Assembly (NCBI GenBank): GCA_035524315.1
Contig: DATKPD010000008.1
Span: forward strand, 1-64,000
Direction: 5' to 3'
Origin: BOG-938 sp035524315
GTDB taxonomy: Bacteria > Pseudomonadota > Alphaproteobacteria > Caulobacterales > Caulobacteraceae
Length of the DNA: 64,000 nucleotides
Within the stretch, counting starts at the first letter, position 1. The number at the start of each line of letters is the position of its first letter. Below, one piece after another: positions 8,946 through 19,660 of the stretch. The position numbers were made by a program, and so were the translations under genes. Under the pieces are notes generated by a model, which was not told where the DNA came from, made no database searches, and saw only the letters and a list, made by a program, of their open reading frames with translations.

Positions 8946-10652
8946 ATGAGCCAGACCGGCGATCCGCCCCTGCTGCTGCGCACCGCCCTCGTCCGCCACG
9001 CCGGGGGCGATTTCGCCCAGGCGGAAACGCTCTACCGGCGATTGCTGCAAGACTATCCGGCCCACGCCCAGGCTCTCGGGCTGCTCGGGTTGATCCTGTC
9101 GGACGGTCCGCGCCAGGCCGAGGCCGAACAGGTTCTCCGCCGCCACCTGGACCTTGAGCCCGGCGCGGGCGCCAGTCTGCACGCCCTCGGCCGGATCAAA
9201 ACCCGCCAGGGGCGCGAGGGCGAGGCCCTCGGCCTGCTGCAGCAGGCCGCCGCCGCCCTGCCGCGTCTCGCCCCGGCGCACAACGACCTCGGCGCCTGCC
9301 TTCACAGCCTGGGCCGTTCGTCCGAGGCCCTGGACGCGCTCGAGCGCGCCGTGGCGCTGGATCCCGCCTACGCCATGGCCCAGGCCAACCGGGGCTTGGT
9401 GCTGTCGGCGCTGCACCGCTTCGCCGAGGCTGCGGACGCCCTGCTGGGCGCGCTGGCCCTGACCCCGCCGGACGCGGGCGACCTGCGGCTGGCCATTCTG
9501 GTCCAACTGGCGCAGGCCGCGCGCAAGGCCGACCGGGCCGAGGACGCCCTCGAACCGCTTCAGGGCGAGGGGCGGCGCCAGCCGGGCAAGGCCGAGCTCG
9601 CGGGCGAGATAGCCTTGACGCTCGAGGCGCTCGGTCGGGATGCGGAGGCGCGGGCCGTGCGCAACGACATCGCGCGCGCATCGGGGCTGGGGCGAACGGG
9701 CCGGAGCGAAGGCGCGCCGGTCACGGTGCTGGTGCTGGGCGCGGTCGGCGGGGGACATACGCCCACGCGCTACCTCGTCGACGACAGCACCTTTCGCATT
9801 CTCAGCCTGACCTTGCTGTCGCGCGATCAGCCCGATGCGCCCCTGGGCTCGGTCGATCCCGCCGCTTTGGATCAGGCCGACGTGGTGTTCAGCACCCTGG
9901 GCGATGTCGATCACGACGAGGGGCAGTTCGCCGCCGCCGCGGCGCTTATCGCGCCCCTGGGCAAACCCGTGCTCAATCCGCCCTCGGCCATCGCGCCCAC
10001 CGGCCGCGACAATGCCGCCGCCCTTTTCGCCGGTATTGCTCACCTGATCGTCCCCCCGGTCGAGCGTACCGACCCGGCGGCCCTTGCGGCCCGGCGCATC
10101 ACCGCGCCGATGCTCGTTCGGCCCGCCGGCGACCATGGCGGCGACAACCTGGTGCGGATTGAAAGCGAAGCCGACAAGGCGGCCTATCTGGCCGGCGACC
10201 CGCCCAACCGACTGCTGATCTCGCCGTTCCATGACTACCGCTCGCCCGACGGCCTTTGGCGCAAGTACAGGCTGGTGTTCGTGGATCGCCAGGTGTTCGC
10301 CTACCACCTGGCCATTGGCGAGCACTGGCTGAGCCATTACTGGCGCGCGGACATGGGCCGCTCGGACTGGAAGCGGGCCGAGGAGGCGCGGTTCATGGAG
10401 GATTGGCGCGGCGTATTCGGTGGGCGAGCGGCGTCGGCGGCCGAGGCGGTCGCGCGGCGCCTCGACCTCGACTACGGGGGCATGGACTGCGCCCTGACCA
10501 AGGACGGCGATCTTCTGCTGTTCGAGGCCAACGCCTGCGTGCTGCTGCACCTGGACGAGCCCAAGTCCCTGTTCCCCTACAAGCACCGCCTGACGCCGCC
10601 GATCCGAGACGCCTTTACGCGGCACGTGCTGAGACGGGCTGGGAAAACCTAG
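8946..10652 (+). CDS. TPR repeat protein with C-terminal ATP-grasp-like domain (copy 1)
   Basis: A 568-residue protein, probably cytosolic (no signal peptide or membrane helix). Residues ~1-240 are TPR repeats (for example AQALGLLGLILSDGPRQAEA, RLAPAHNDLGACLHSLGRSS, AYAMAQANRGLVLSALHRF). Residues ~255-560 look like an ATP-grasp ligase module: VTVLVLGAVGGG, the glycine-rich loop PMLVRPAGDHGGDNLVRI, DGLWRKYRLVFVD and the metal-binding end LLLFEANACVLL (ExN). A paralogue with the same order of domains is at 49162-50685. ATP-grasp enzymes join a carboxylate to an amine or thiol; the substrate is unknown. Its stop shares a CTAG with the convergent lipoprotein gene. Confidence 0.8.
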   Translation: MSQTGDPPLLLRTALVRHAGGDFAQAETLYRRLLQDYPAHAQALGLLGLILSDGPRQAEAEQVLRRHLDLEPGAGASLHALGRIKTRQGREGEALGLLQQAAAALPRLAPAHNDLGACLHSLGRSSEALDALERAVALDPAYAMAQANRGLVLSALHRFAEAADALLGALALTPPDAGDLRLAILVQLAQAARKADRAEDALEPLQGEGRRQPGKAELAGEIALTLEALGRDAEARAVRNDIARASGLGRTGRSEGAPVTVLVLGAVGGGHTPTRYLVDDSTFRILSLTLLSRDQPDAPLGSVDPAALDQADVVFSTLGDVDHDEGQFAAAAALIAPLGKPVLNPPSAIAPTGRDNAAALFAGIAHLIVPPVERTDPAALAARRITAPMLVRPAGDHGGDNLVRIESEADKAAYLAGDPPNRLLISPFHDYRSPDGLWRKYRLVFVDRQVFAYHLAIGEHWLSHYWRADMGRSDWKRAEEARFMEDWRGVFGGRAASAAEAVARRLDLDYGGMDCALTKDGDLLLFEANACVLLHLDEPKSLFPYKHRLTPPIRDAFTRHVLRRAGKT

Positions 10653-10951
10653 GGCGACGGCGGATCGGCCGGCGCGGGAATGCTCTTGAGGATCAAGCCT
10701 GTGGTGCGGTTAGCCAGAACATAGTCGCGGTCAACCCGGTACCAGCGGAAGCCCATCGGCGGCGGGGCGAGGCCCGCCTGCCTATAATCGATCTCATGTC
10801 CGGGCGTGCGATAGATCGGCATGAGCGTTTCGCCGCCGTGGATCCAGTCGACCGGATTGGTGGCGCATCCGCCGAGCAGCAGCACAGCGAGCCCGGCGCC
10901 AGCCCATCTCAACCGTGCGGCGCGGCGTCCCGGAGTTCCGCCTTCCCTCAT
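10649..10951 (-). CDS. RcnB-like lipoprotein
   Basis: A 100-residue predicted lipoprotein. A hydrophobic signal (AGAGLAVLLLGGC) ends in a lipobox with the acylated Cys near residue 29. The C-terminal part, YRQAGLAPPPMGFRWYRVD then DYVLANRTTGLIL, matches the RcnB pattern and aligns with the neighbouring RcnB-like protein at 8488-8802 (YRAHHLRRPPHGYEWRKVD). It is convergent with the TPR/ATP-grasp gene, overlapping by four bases at the stops. Function is not known; an envelope location is inferred from the signal. Confidence 0.75.
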   Translation of the reverse strand: MREGGTPGRRAARLRWAGAGLAVLLLGGCATNPVDWIHGGETLMPIYRTPGHEIDYRQAGLAPPPMGFRWYRVDRDYVLANRTTGLILKSIPAPADPPSP

Positions 10952-11100
10952 GTCTTGTTCCTCACCTCGCAGCCCGCCCTGAATCCCAGACGGCGCGAAC
11001 GCCTCTGAGCGCCCATAAGCCGCGCACGGGATCCTTTAGGCCAATGATGACGCCCCCGCGTGGTTCCCCACCCCTCGCTTAGATCAGGTCCGGCCAAAGA

Positions 11101-11130
11101 AAAAGGGCGGGACCTCGCGGCCCCGCCCCC
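11101..11130 (-). terminator. Rho-independent terminator of groESL
   Basis: GGGCGGG (11105-11111) pairs with CCCGCCC (11122-11128) across a 10-base loop. On the minus strand the stem is followed at once by TTTTTCTTTGG. It sits 25 bases after the groEL stop, so it very probably ends the groES-groEL transcript. Confidence 0.85.
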
Positions 11131-11154
11131 ATTTCTCGTCAGCGTGGGTTGGAC

Positions 11155-12795
<1,641 letters not shown>

Positions 12796-12864
12796 GGTTT
12801 TTCTCTCTCAAATTGCGGAAACCCTCGGCCTTGCGGCGAGGGTTCGAAACGGATGGGAAGGGGA

Positions 12865-13176
12865 TCAGGCGGCCTTGGCGGCGGCGGTCTTTTCCACCAC
12901 GCCGAGGATGTCGGATTCCTTCATGATGATCAGGTCTTGACCGTCGATCTTCACTTCGGTGCCGGACCACTTGCCGAACAGGATGCGGTCGCCGACGGCG
13001 ACGTCCAGCTCGACGCGCTTGCCGCTATCGTCGCGGGCGCCGGGGCCAACGGCCAGGACTTCGCCTTCTTGCGGCTTTTCCTTGACGGTGTCGGGGATGA
13101 TGATCCCGCCCTTGGTCTTGGATTCTTCTTCGACGCGCTTCACCAGAACGCGGTCGCCCAGGGGACGAAATGACAT
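12865..13176 (-). CDS. groS: 10 kDa co-chaperonin GroES
   Basis: A 103-residue co-chaperonin cap. It starts at ATG 13176 (MSFRPLGDRVLVKRVEEE), preceded by GGAGA on the coding strand. The mobile loop region (ESKTKGGIIIPDT) and the DRILFGKWSGTEV and EESD-type end are all present. A longer in-frame reading back to 13248 crosses the CIRCE operator and is rejected. First gene of the groES-groEL operon. Confidence 0.98.
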   Translation of the reverse strand: MSFRPLGDRVLVKRVEEESKTKGGIIIPDTVKEKPQEGEVLAVGPGARDDSGKRVELDVAVGDRILFGKWSGTEVKIDGQDLIIMKESDILGVVEKTAAAKAA

Positions 13177-13237
13177 GTTGGATCTCCGTTGAGACGGGGT
13201 GGCTTGTGATGGTTCGAACACGCGAACGAGCGGCCTG

Positions 13238-13264
13238 TTAGCAGACACACCCTTCGAGTGCTAA
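13238..13264 (-). promoter_or_regulatory. CIRCE operator (HrcA site) of groESL
   Basis: On the minus strand the sequence reads TTAGCACTC, a 9-base spacer, then GTCTGCTAA. The consensus is TTAGCACTC-N9-GAGTGCTAA, so one arm is perfect and the other differs at two positions. It lies 62 bases upstream of the groES ATG. HrcA repression is established for this element; hrcA itself is not in the window. Confidence 0.9.
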
Positions 13265-13273
13265 CGCCGGTGG

Positions 13274-13302
13274 AATTAGGTCCGGCGCCCCAAAAAGTCA
13301 AG
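13274..13302 (-). promoter_or_regulatory. Predicted groESL promoter
   Basis: On the minus strand CTTGAC (13302-13297) and CTAATT (13279-13274) are separated by about 17 bases, a housekeeping-like -35/-10 pair. The CIRCE operator begins just downstream, overlapping the expected transcript start. In relatives a heat-shock sigma-32 promoter also drives groESL; the CTTGA part would suit either sigma factor. Confidence 0.6.
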
Positions 13303-13416
13303 GTGAGCCGTGTTCAAAAGTCCGCCGTGGACACGGATTGAAGCCGGCTTGGCGGGTGCCGTTTCCGCCTATATGGGCCGAGCCCCTCGACCATCAAGCG
13401 TGTCGGCGGAGCGTCC

Positions 13417-13890
13417 TCACGCCTCGCCCCTGCCCCGCCGCGCCCGGAAAAACCCGCGCAGCAGCCCGGCGCTCTCTTCGGCCAGCACCCCGCCTTCGAC
13501 CTGTGGCCGCCAGTGGCAGGTGGGCTGATCGAACACCCGCGCGCCGTGCGCCACGCCGCCGCCCTTGGGATCGTCCGCGCCATAGACGAGCCGGCCGATG
13601 CGCGCGTGACTGATGGCGCCGGCGCACATGGGACAGGGCTCCAGCGTCACCACCAGCGTTAGTCCGGTCAGGCGATAGTTGCCGCGCCGCCGGGCCGCCT
13701 CGCGCAGGGCCAGGATCTCGGCGTGGGCGGTGGGATCGTGCAGCGATATGGGGCTGTTGCCCGCCGCCGCGATCACCTCTCCGGTCGCCGGATCGACCAC
13801 CACGGCCCCGATCGGCGCCTCGCCGCGCGCGGCGGCGTCTTGCGCCATGTCCAGCGCGATGCGCATGGTGCGAAAATCATGATCCGCCAT
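13417..13890 (-). CDS. tadA: tRNA-specific adenosine deaminase
   Basis: A 157-residue zinc deaminase that converts A34 to inosine in the wobble position of tRNA-Arg(ACG). Zinc and catalytic motifs are visible: THAEI (HAE) and LEPCPMCAGAI (PCxxC). The start ATG at 13890 gives MADHDFRTMRIALD. A much longer in-frame upstream reading is only the antisense of the rluB-like gene. The first 12 bases overlap the start of that divergent gene, an unusually tight arrangement. Confidence 0.95.
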   Translation of the reverse strand: MADHDFRTMRIALDMAQDAAARGEAPIGAVVVDPATGEVIAAAGNSPISLHDPTAHAEILALREAARRRGNYRLTGLTLVVTLEPCPMCAGAISHARIGRLVYGADDPKGGGVAHGARVFDQPTCHWRPQVEGGVLAEESAGLLRGFFRARRGRGEA

Positions 13891-15036
13891 TCCAAGGACC
13901 CAAGCCCGCCCAAGGGCCCCGGTCAAGACAACAGTCAAGATGACGCCTCGGGCGCGGCCGCTTCCGGAACTCCGGGCGGCGATCGCGTGGCCAAGGCCCT
14001 GGCCCGCGCGGGCGTCGCCTCGCGCCGCGAGGTCGAGCGCCTGATCGAGGCGGGGCGCGTGGCGCTGAACGGCAAGGTGCTGACCGGCCCCGCGGTCAAG
14101 GTCGCGCCGGGCGATATCCTGACCCTGGACGGAAACGTCGTTTCGGACGCCGAGCCGACCCGGCTTTGGCGCTACCACAAGCCCGTCGGGCTGGTGACCA
14201 CGCACAAAGACCCCAACGGACGTCCGACGGTGTTCGAACATCTCCCCGAGGGCCTGCCGCGCGTGATCTCGATCGGCCGGCTCGATGTCAATTCCGAGGG
14301 CCTGCTGCTGCTGACCAACGACGGCGGCCTCGCGCGGGCGCTGGAGCTGCCGTCCACCGGCTGGGTGCGCCGCTACCGCGCCCGCGCCCGGGGCCGGGCC
14401 AGCCAGGCCGCGCTCGACAAGCTGAAGGACGGGGTGACGGTCGAGGGCGTGCGCTATGGCTCGGTCGAGGCCAAGCTCGACAAGGCCAAGGAGAGCCCGG
14501 ACGGCAAGGCGCCGGCCAATCTCTGGGTCTCGGTCGCCGTGGCCGAAGGCAAGAACCGCGAGGTACGGCGGGTGCTGGAATCGGTCGGCCTGCAGGTCAA
14601 CCGCCTGATGCGCCTGTCTTACGGCCCCTTCCAACTCGGCACGCTCCTGCCGGGCGAGGTCGAGGAAGTGGGGCCGCGCGTGATCCGCGAACAGCTCGAG
14701 GGCCTGGTGGCGCCCGAGAACATGCCCAAGGGCGACCGCACCGTCGCCCCGCCCAAGAGCAAGGCCTCCTCGACCCAGCGCCGCGCGCCGGGCGCCGCGG
14801 GCGGACCCACGGGCGCGGGGCGCAAGCCCAAGCCAGCCGACGCCGAAGCCAAGCCCAAGCCCAAGCCCGTCTATAAGGCCGGCTGGGCGCGACCCAAGCC
14901 CAAGGCGGCGTTCAAGGGCGGCCCGGCCAAGCCCAAGGCGGGCCCGGCGCACATCGCCGGCCGACCTGCCGCGGCCGATGCGAGGGCCAAGGCCAAGGCC
15001 AAGCGGCCGGGTCCGCGCAGGCCGTCCAAGGGCTGA
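13879..15036 (+). CDS. rRNA pseudouridine synthase, RluB/RsuA type
   Basis: A 385-residue enzyme. Residues ~35-80 are an S4 RNA-binding domain (RVAKALARAGVASRREVERL is its start). The catalytic motif GRLDVNSEGLLLLTNDG, with the essential Asp, follows near residue 135. The family isomerises uridine in 23S or 16S rRNA; the RluB type modifies 23S position 2605. A C-terminal tail of about 110 residues is rich in Lys, Pro and Ala with KPKPKP repeats, likely an unstructured RNA-binding extension. ATG at 13879 overlaps the divergent tadA start; GTG at 13987 is a later alternative start that would spare the tadA overlap. Confidence 0.9.
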   Translation: MIRHSKDPSPPKGPGQDNSQDDASGAAASGTPGGDRVAKALARAGVASRREVERLIEAGRVALNGKVLTGPAVKVAPGDILTLDGNVVSDAEPTRLWRYHKPVGLVTTHKDPNGRPTVFEHLPEGLPRVISIGRLDVNSEGLLLLTNDGGLARALELPSTGWVRRYRARARGRASQAALDKLKDGVTVEGVRYGSVEAKLDKAKESPDGKAPANLWVSVAVAEGKNREVRRVLESVGLQVNRLMRLSYGPFQLGTLLPGEVEEVGPRVIREQLEGLVAPENMPKGDRTVAPPKSKASSTQRRAPGAAGGPTGAGRKPKPADAEAKPKPKPVYKAGWARPKPKAAFKGGPAKPKAGPAHIAGRPAAADARAKAKAKRPGPRRPSKG

Positions 15037-15039
15037 TCG

Positions 15040-15624
15040 GTGCGCATCGTCGGCGGAAGCTTTCGCGGCCGGGCGCTCAAGGCCCAGATCGGGCCCGGCG
15101 TGCGGCCCACCTCGGACCGGGCGCGCGAGGCCGTGTTCAACATCCTGGAGCACGCGCCGTGGTCCGCCGGGGTGGTGGACCTGCGCGTGATCGACCTATT
15201 CGCGGGCTCGGGCGCCCTGGGGCTGGAGGCGCTGTCGCGCGGGGCCGCCTATTGCCTGTTCGTCGAGACCGGCGCGGACGCGCGCGGCGCCATCCGCGAC
15301 AACGCCGAAGCCCTGGATCAGGACGGCGCCTTGAACGGCAAGATGCGCATCCATCGGCGCGACGCCACCGACCTCGGCCTCAAGCCCGCCGCCGACGGCG
15401 AGCCTTTCGACCTGGCCTTCCTCGATCCGCCCTACGGCCAGGGCCTGGGCGAACAGGCCCTGGCGAGCCTCGCGGCAGGGGGCTGGCTCAAGCCGAGCGC
15501 AGTCTGCGTGCTGGAGCGCGGCGCGGGCGAAGGGCTGCTGGCCGCGCCGGGTTATGCGGTGCTGGACGACCGCCGCTACGGCGCCGCGCAGGTCGCTTTC
15601 CTGAGGTTTGAGGGCCGCCCCTAG
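15040..15624 (+). CDS. rsmD: 16S rRNA (guanine(966)-N(2))-methyltransferase RsmD
   Basis: A 194-residue SAM-dependent methyltransferase. It opens with MRIVGGSFRGRAL and has PTSDRAREAVFNIL, the SAM-binding VIDLFAGSGALGLEALSRGA and the catalytic LAFLDPPYGQG (DPPY). It begins with GTG at 15040, three bases after the pseudouridine synthase stop, so the two rRNA-modification genes form an operon. It overlaps the convergent dioxygenase gene by four bases (CTAG). Confidence 0.93.
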   Translation: MRIVGGSFRGRALKAQIGPGVRPTSDRAREAVFNILEHAPWSAGVVDLRVIDLFAGSGALGLEALSRGAAYCLFVETGADARGAIRDNAEALDQDGALNGKMRIHRRDATDLGLKPAADGEPFDLAFLDPPYGQGLGEQALASLAAGGWLKPSAVCVLERGAGEGLLAAPGYAVLDDRRYGAAQVAFLRFEGRP

Positions 15625-16286
15625 CCTTGTGCCCACATGCGCACGAGGTTCTCGCGCACATATCCCAGGCGAACCCGGCTGGCCCAGGCCATCTTGAGGC
15701 CCTCGCGCGCGCGCACCTCGTCCAGCCAGTAGAGCATTTCGCGCTGGTCGGCGTCGGCGACGTAGCTCTGGATGAAGGTGAGCACGACCTGGCGCTCGCC
15801 GGCGGTCACCGGATTGACCTGATGCAGGGTGGTGGAGGGATAGAAGATGGCCGCCCCGGGCTTGCCCTTGATCGCCACCACTTCGCTGCCGAGGTAGACC
15901 AGCAGCTCGCCGCCCTGGTAGCTCGCCGGGTCCGAGATGAACACGCTGCAGGACACGTCCGACCGGATGCGCTGGCCGGCGACGGTCATAAGCGAAGTAT
16001 CGGTGTGGGCCCCGTATTGTCCGCCGACGCCGTAACGGCAGGGCATGGGCGCGGCGATGCGGTTGGGCAAAACGAAGCGATTGGCCAGATCGCTGCGCCG
16101 GATCGCAGCGTCGACAATCTGCGACGCCTCCTCGATCAGCGGATCGGTCACATCGGCGATCTGGCTGACCTTGCTCGTGTTGTGGGGATTGGACGCTCGG
16201 CCGTCGATAAAGCGGCCCTGACGGAACACGGCGGCGACGCGCGCCAGTTCGTCGGGTTTGAGCAACTCCTCGTCCATCATGAACAT
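15621..16286 (-). CDS. PKHD-type Fe(II)/2-oxoglutarate hydroxylase (PiuC/YbiX-like)
   Basis: About 221 residues. The iron-binding motif is visible: GAHTD (HxD) near residue 95 and the distal TTLHQVNPV His near residue 155, with GERQVVL carrying the 2-oxoglutarate Arg. The spacing and flanking sequence (FISDPASYQGGELLVY) match the PKHD hydroxylase family, often found beside iron-uptake genes. No TonB receptor lies nearby, so an iron link is only suggested by family. ATGs at 16286, 16280 and 16277 are all possible starts. Confidence 0.88.
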   Translation of the reverse strand: MFMMDEELLKPDELARVAAVFRQGRFIDGRASNPHNTSKVSQIADVTDPLIEEASQIVDAAIRRSDLANRFVLPNRIAAPMPCRYGVGGQYGAHTDTSLMTVAGQRIRSDVSCSVFISDPASYQGGELLVYLGSEVVAIKGKPGAAIFYPSTTLHQVNPVTAGERQVVLTFIQSYVADADQREMLYWLDEVRAREGLKMAWASRVRLGYVRENLVRMWAQG

Positions 16287-16329
16287 CTGGGCGGTCTCTC
16301 CCGGGACAGGCTTTCGGCAGGCGGCGCGC

Positions 16330-16524
16330 TCAGCGGCGCGGGCCGCGCTTCTCGTCGATCCACTTTTCGGATTCGTGCTCGATCCAGCCCCGCGCGTGGG
16401 CTTCGTTCTTGAAGCCGTTGACCGTTTCCTTATAGCCGCTGGGCCAGGCGACGTGGACGCACCACTCCGAGAAGAACCCGATCGACTTGGGGGTAAAGGT
16501 CGGCTTGTAGCTGTCTTCGCTCAT
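16330..16524 (-). CDS. Small conserved hypothetical protein
   Basis: 64 residues, acidic/aromatic, without a signal peptide or membrane segment (MSEDSYKPTFTPKSIGFF...). Tryptophan-rich motifs WCVHVAWPSGY and ARGWIEHESEKWI suggest a compact fold. I do not recognise a named family. It lies 19 bases downstream of mutL on the same strand and may be co-transcribed with it. Confidence 0.6.
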   Translation of the reverse strand: MSEDSYKPTFTPKSIGFFSEWCVHVAWPSGYKETVNGFKNEAHARGWIEHESEKWIDEKRGPRR

Positions 16525-16543
16525 GAAACTCCTTATGCACGGC

Positions 16544-18409
<1,866 letters not shown>

Positions 18410-18461
18410 GGGCGACTCGCATGCCTGACGGTAGCGGATTTCAGGCCGCCGCGCTCCAGGC

Positions 18462-19052
18462 CTAGAGGCCGGGCAGCTTGCCCTTGTCGGCCGGATCGCG
18501 GGCGATCAGCACCGGTTTGGGGCCGATCAACTGCTTCAGGCGCGCGGACTCGGCCGCAGCGTCGACCGGAGCCGGCGTGTTGGCGCCCGACTGGGCGGCG
18601 GTCTGCACGCCCGTGTCGGCGGCCTTCTCGCCCGGCTTGCGCCAGAACAGCACGCGGTCGGCGAAGCTGGGCTCCTTGTGGGCCAGGGCGCCGAACTCGT
18701 CGTCGATCACATAGCGGATCAGGGGGTCGGCCTTGTCGGCGCCGGCCTTTTCGACCAGCAGCTTTTCGCCGTCGTCGCGCGTCTGGGCGTCGCGCTGGCC
18801 GAGCAAGGCGTTACGCGCCACGCTCTCGGGCTGCAGCTCCTGCGGGCGGGGCTGGCCGGGCGCGGGCGGGCGCAGGGCGTAGTCGGGGGGCACCACCAGC
18901 GGCGCCTTGGTCACGACGCGGAACTCGTCGGGCACCACCTTGGTCATGCCGAGCGCCTTGGCCGTCGAGCCGCAGCCTTCGAGGCTCAGGCCAACCAGGC
19001 CGAAACCAGCCACGGCGGCCAGGGTCAGGACGGTGCGGTTTGACTTCATCAT
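18462..19052 (-). CDS. DUF3035 family lipoprotein
   Basis: About 196 residues. A lipoprotein signal ends in a lipobox LSLEGC near residue 27. The middle contains VPDEFRVVTKAPLVVPPDYALRPP, the hallmark of the DUF3035 family, which is widespread next to lspA in alphaproteobacteria, as here. The C-terminal half is charged and likely disordered. Tandem ATGs at 19052 and 19049 are both possible. Its role is unknown; an envelope location is expected. Confidence 0.85.
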   Translation of the reverse strand: MMKSNRTVLTLAAVAGFGLVGLSLEGCGSTAKALGMTKVVPDEFRVVTKAPLVVPPDYALRPPAPGQPRPQELQPESVARNALLGQRDAQTRDDGEKLLVEKAGADKADPLIRYVIDDEFGALAHKEPSFADRVLFWRKPGEKAADTGVQTAAQSGANTPAPVDAAAESARLKQLIGPKPVLIARDPADKGKLPGL

Positions 19053-19139
19053 GCGACCTCTTGACGGCGGAAAACCCTGTCAGGCCCCGCCATATTTTCA
19101 GGGCAATACAGCAGATGCGAGGCGTACGCCAGCGGACGA

Positions 19140-19646
19140 TCAGTCACGTCGAACCGGCGCGGCCTTGGGCGCCAGCAGCGTGTCGAGCAACAGCAGAACC
19201 ACGCCCACGGTGATGGCGCTGTCGGCCACATTGAACACCCACGGGAAATAAAGACCGGAAAAGTCGAGGAAATCGATCACTCGGCCGATGCGCGCCCGGT
19301 CGATCAGATTATTGCCGAGCGCCCCGCCGATCACCAGGCCGATGGCCGTGGCGAAAAGCGGACGCTGGGTGTTGCGCACCGACCAGATCAGCACGGCGAC
19401 CACCGCGCCCGCCATGGCCACCAGCATCCAGCGGCCGAGGGGGGTGTCGGCGCTGAGCAGGCCGAAGCTGACCCCGCGGTTCTCGACCAGAGTCAGGCGG
19501 AAAAACGGCGGCAGGATTGGGACCGAGCCCAGGTCGTCCAGGCGCAGCGAACCGATCACCCACGCCTTGCTCAGTTGGTCGGCCACCACGGTCACGGCGG
19601 CGACGGCGTAGGCGACCAGGCCCAGGCGGGTCACTTGCAGGCGCAT
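19140..19646 (-). CDS. lspA: Lipoprotein signal peptidase (signal peptidase II)
   Basis: A 168-residue integral membrane aspartyl protease that removes the signal peptide from prolipoproteins. Four membrane helices are visible. The family motifs are VADQLSKAWV near residue 25, VENRGVSFG, GNNLIDRARIGRVIDFLDF and FNVADSAITVG; the last two carry the catalytic aspartates. ATG at 19646 (MRLQVTRLG) lies 14 bases after the ileS stop, so it is co-transcribed. A longer frame running through ileS is an artefact. Confidence 0.95.
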   Translation of the reverse strand: MRLQVTRLGLVAYAVAAVTVVADQLSKAWVIGSLRLDDLGSVPILPPFFRLTLVENRGVSFGLLSADTPLGRWMLVAMAGAVVAVLIWSVRNTQRPLFATAIGLVIGGALGNNLIDRARIGRVIDFLDFSGLYFPWVFNVADSAITVGVVLLLLDTLLAPKAAPVRRD

Positions 19647-19660
19647 CACTTTCGGACCGC

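Noticed and set aside
8802..10625. A 607-codon frame antisense to the TPR/ATP-grasp gene
   Set aside because: No recognisable domain; the plus-strand protein has repeats and a paralogue that confirm it as the real gene.
14820..14960. Repeated AAGCCC units as a possible DNA repeat element
   Set aside because: They encode the Lys-Pro repeats of the pseudouridine synthase tail, so the repeat is explained by coding.
13891..15153. In-frame extension of tadA upstream to 15153
   Set aside because: It is antisense to the pseudouridine synthase and rsmD. TadA homology begins at MADHDF (13890).
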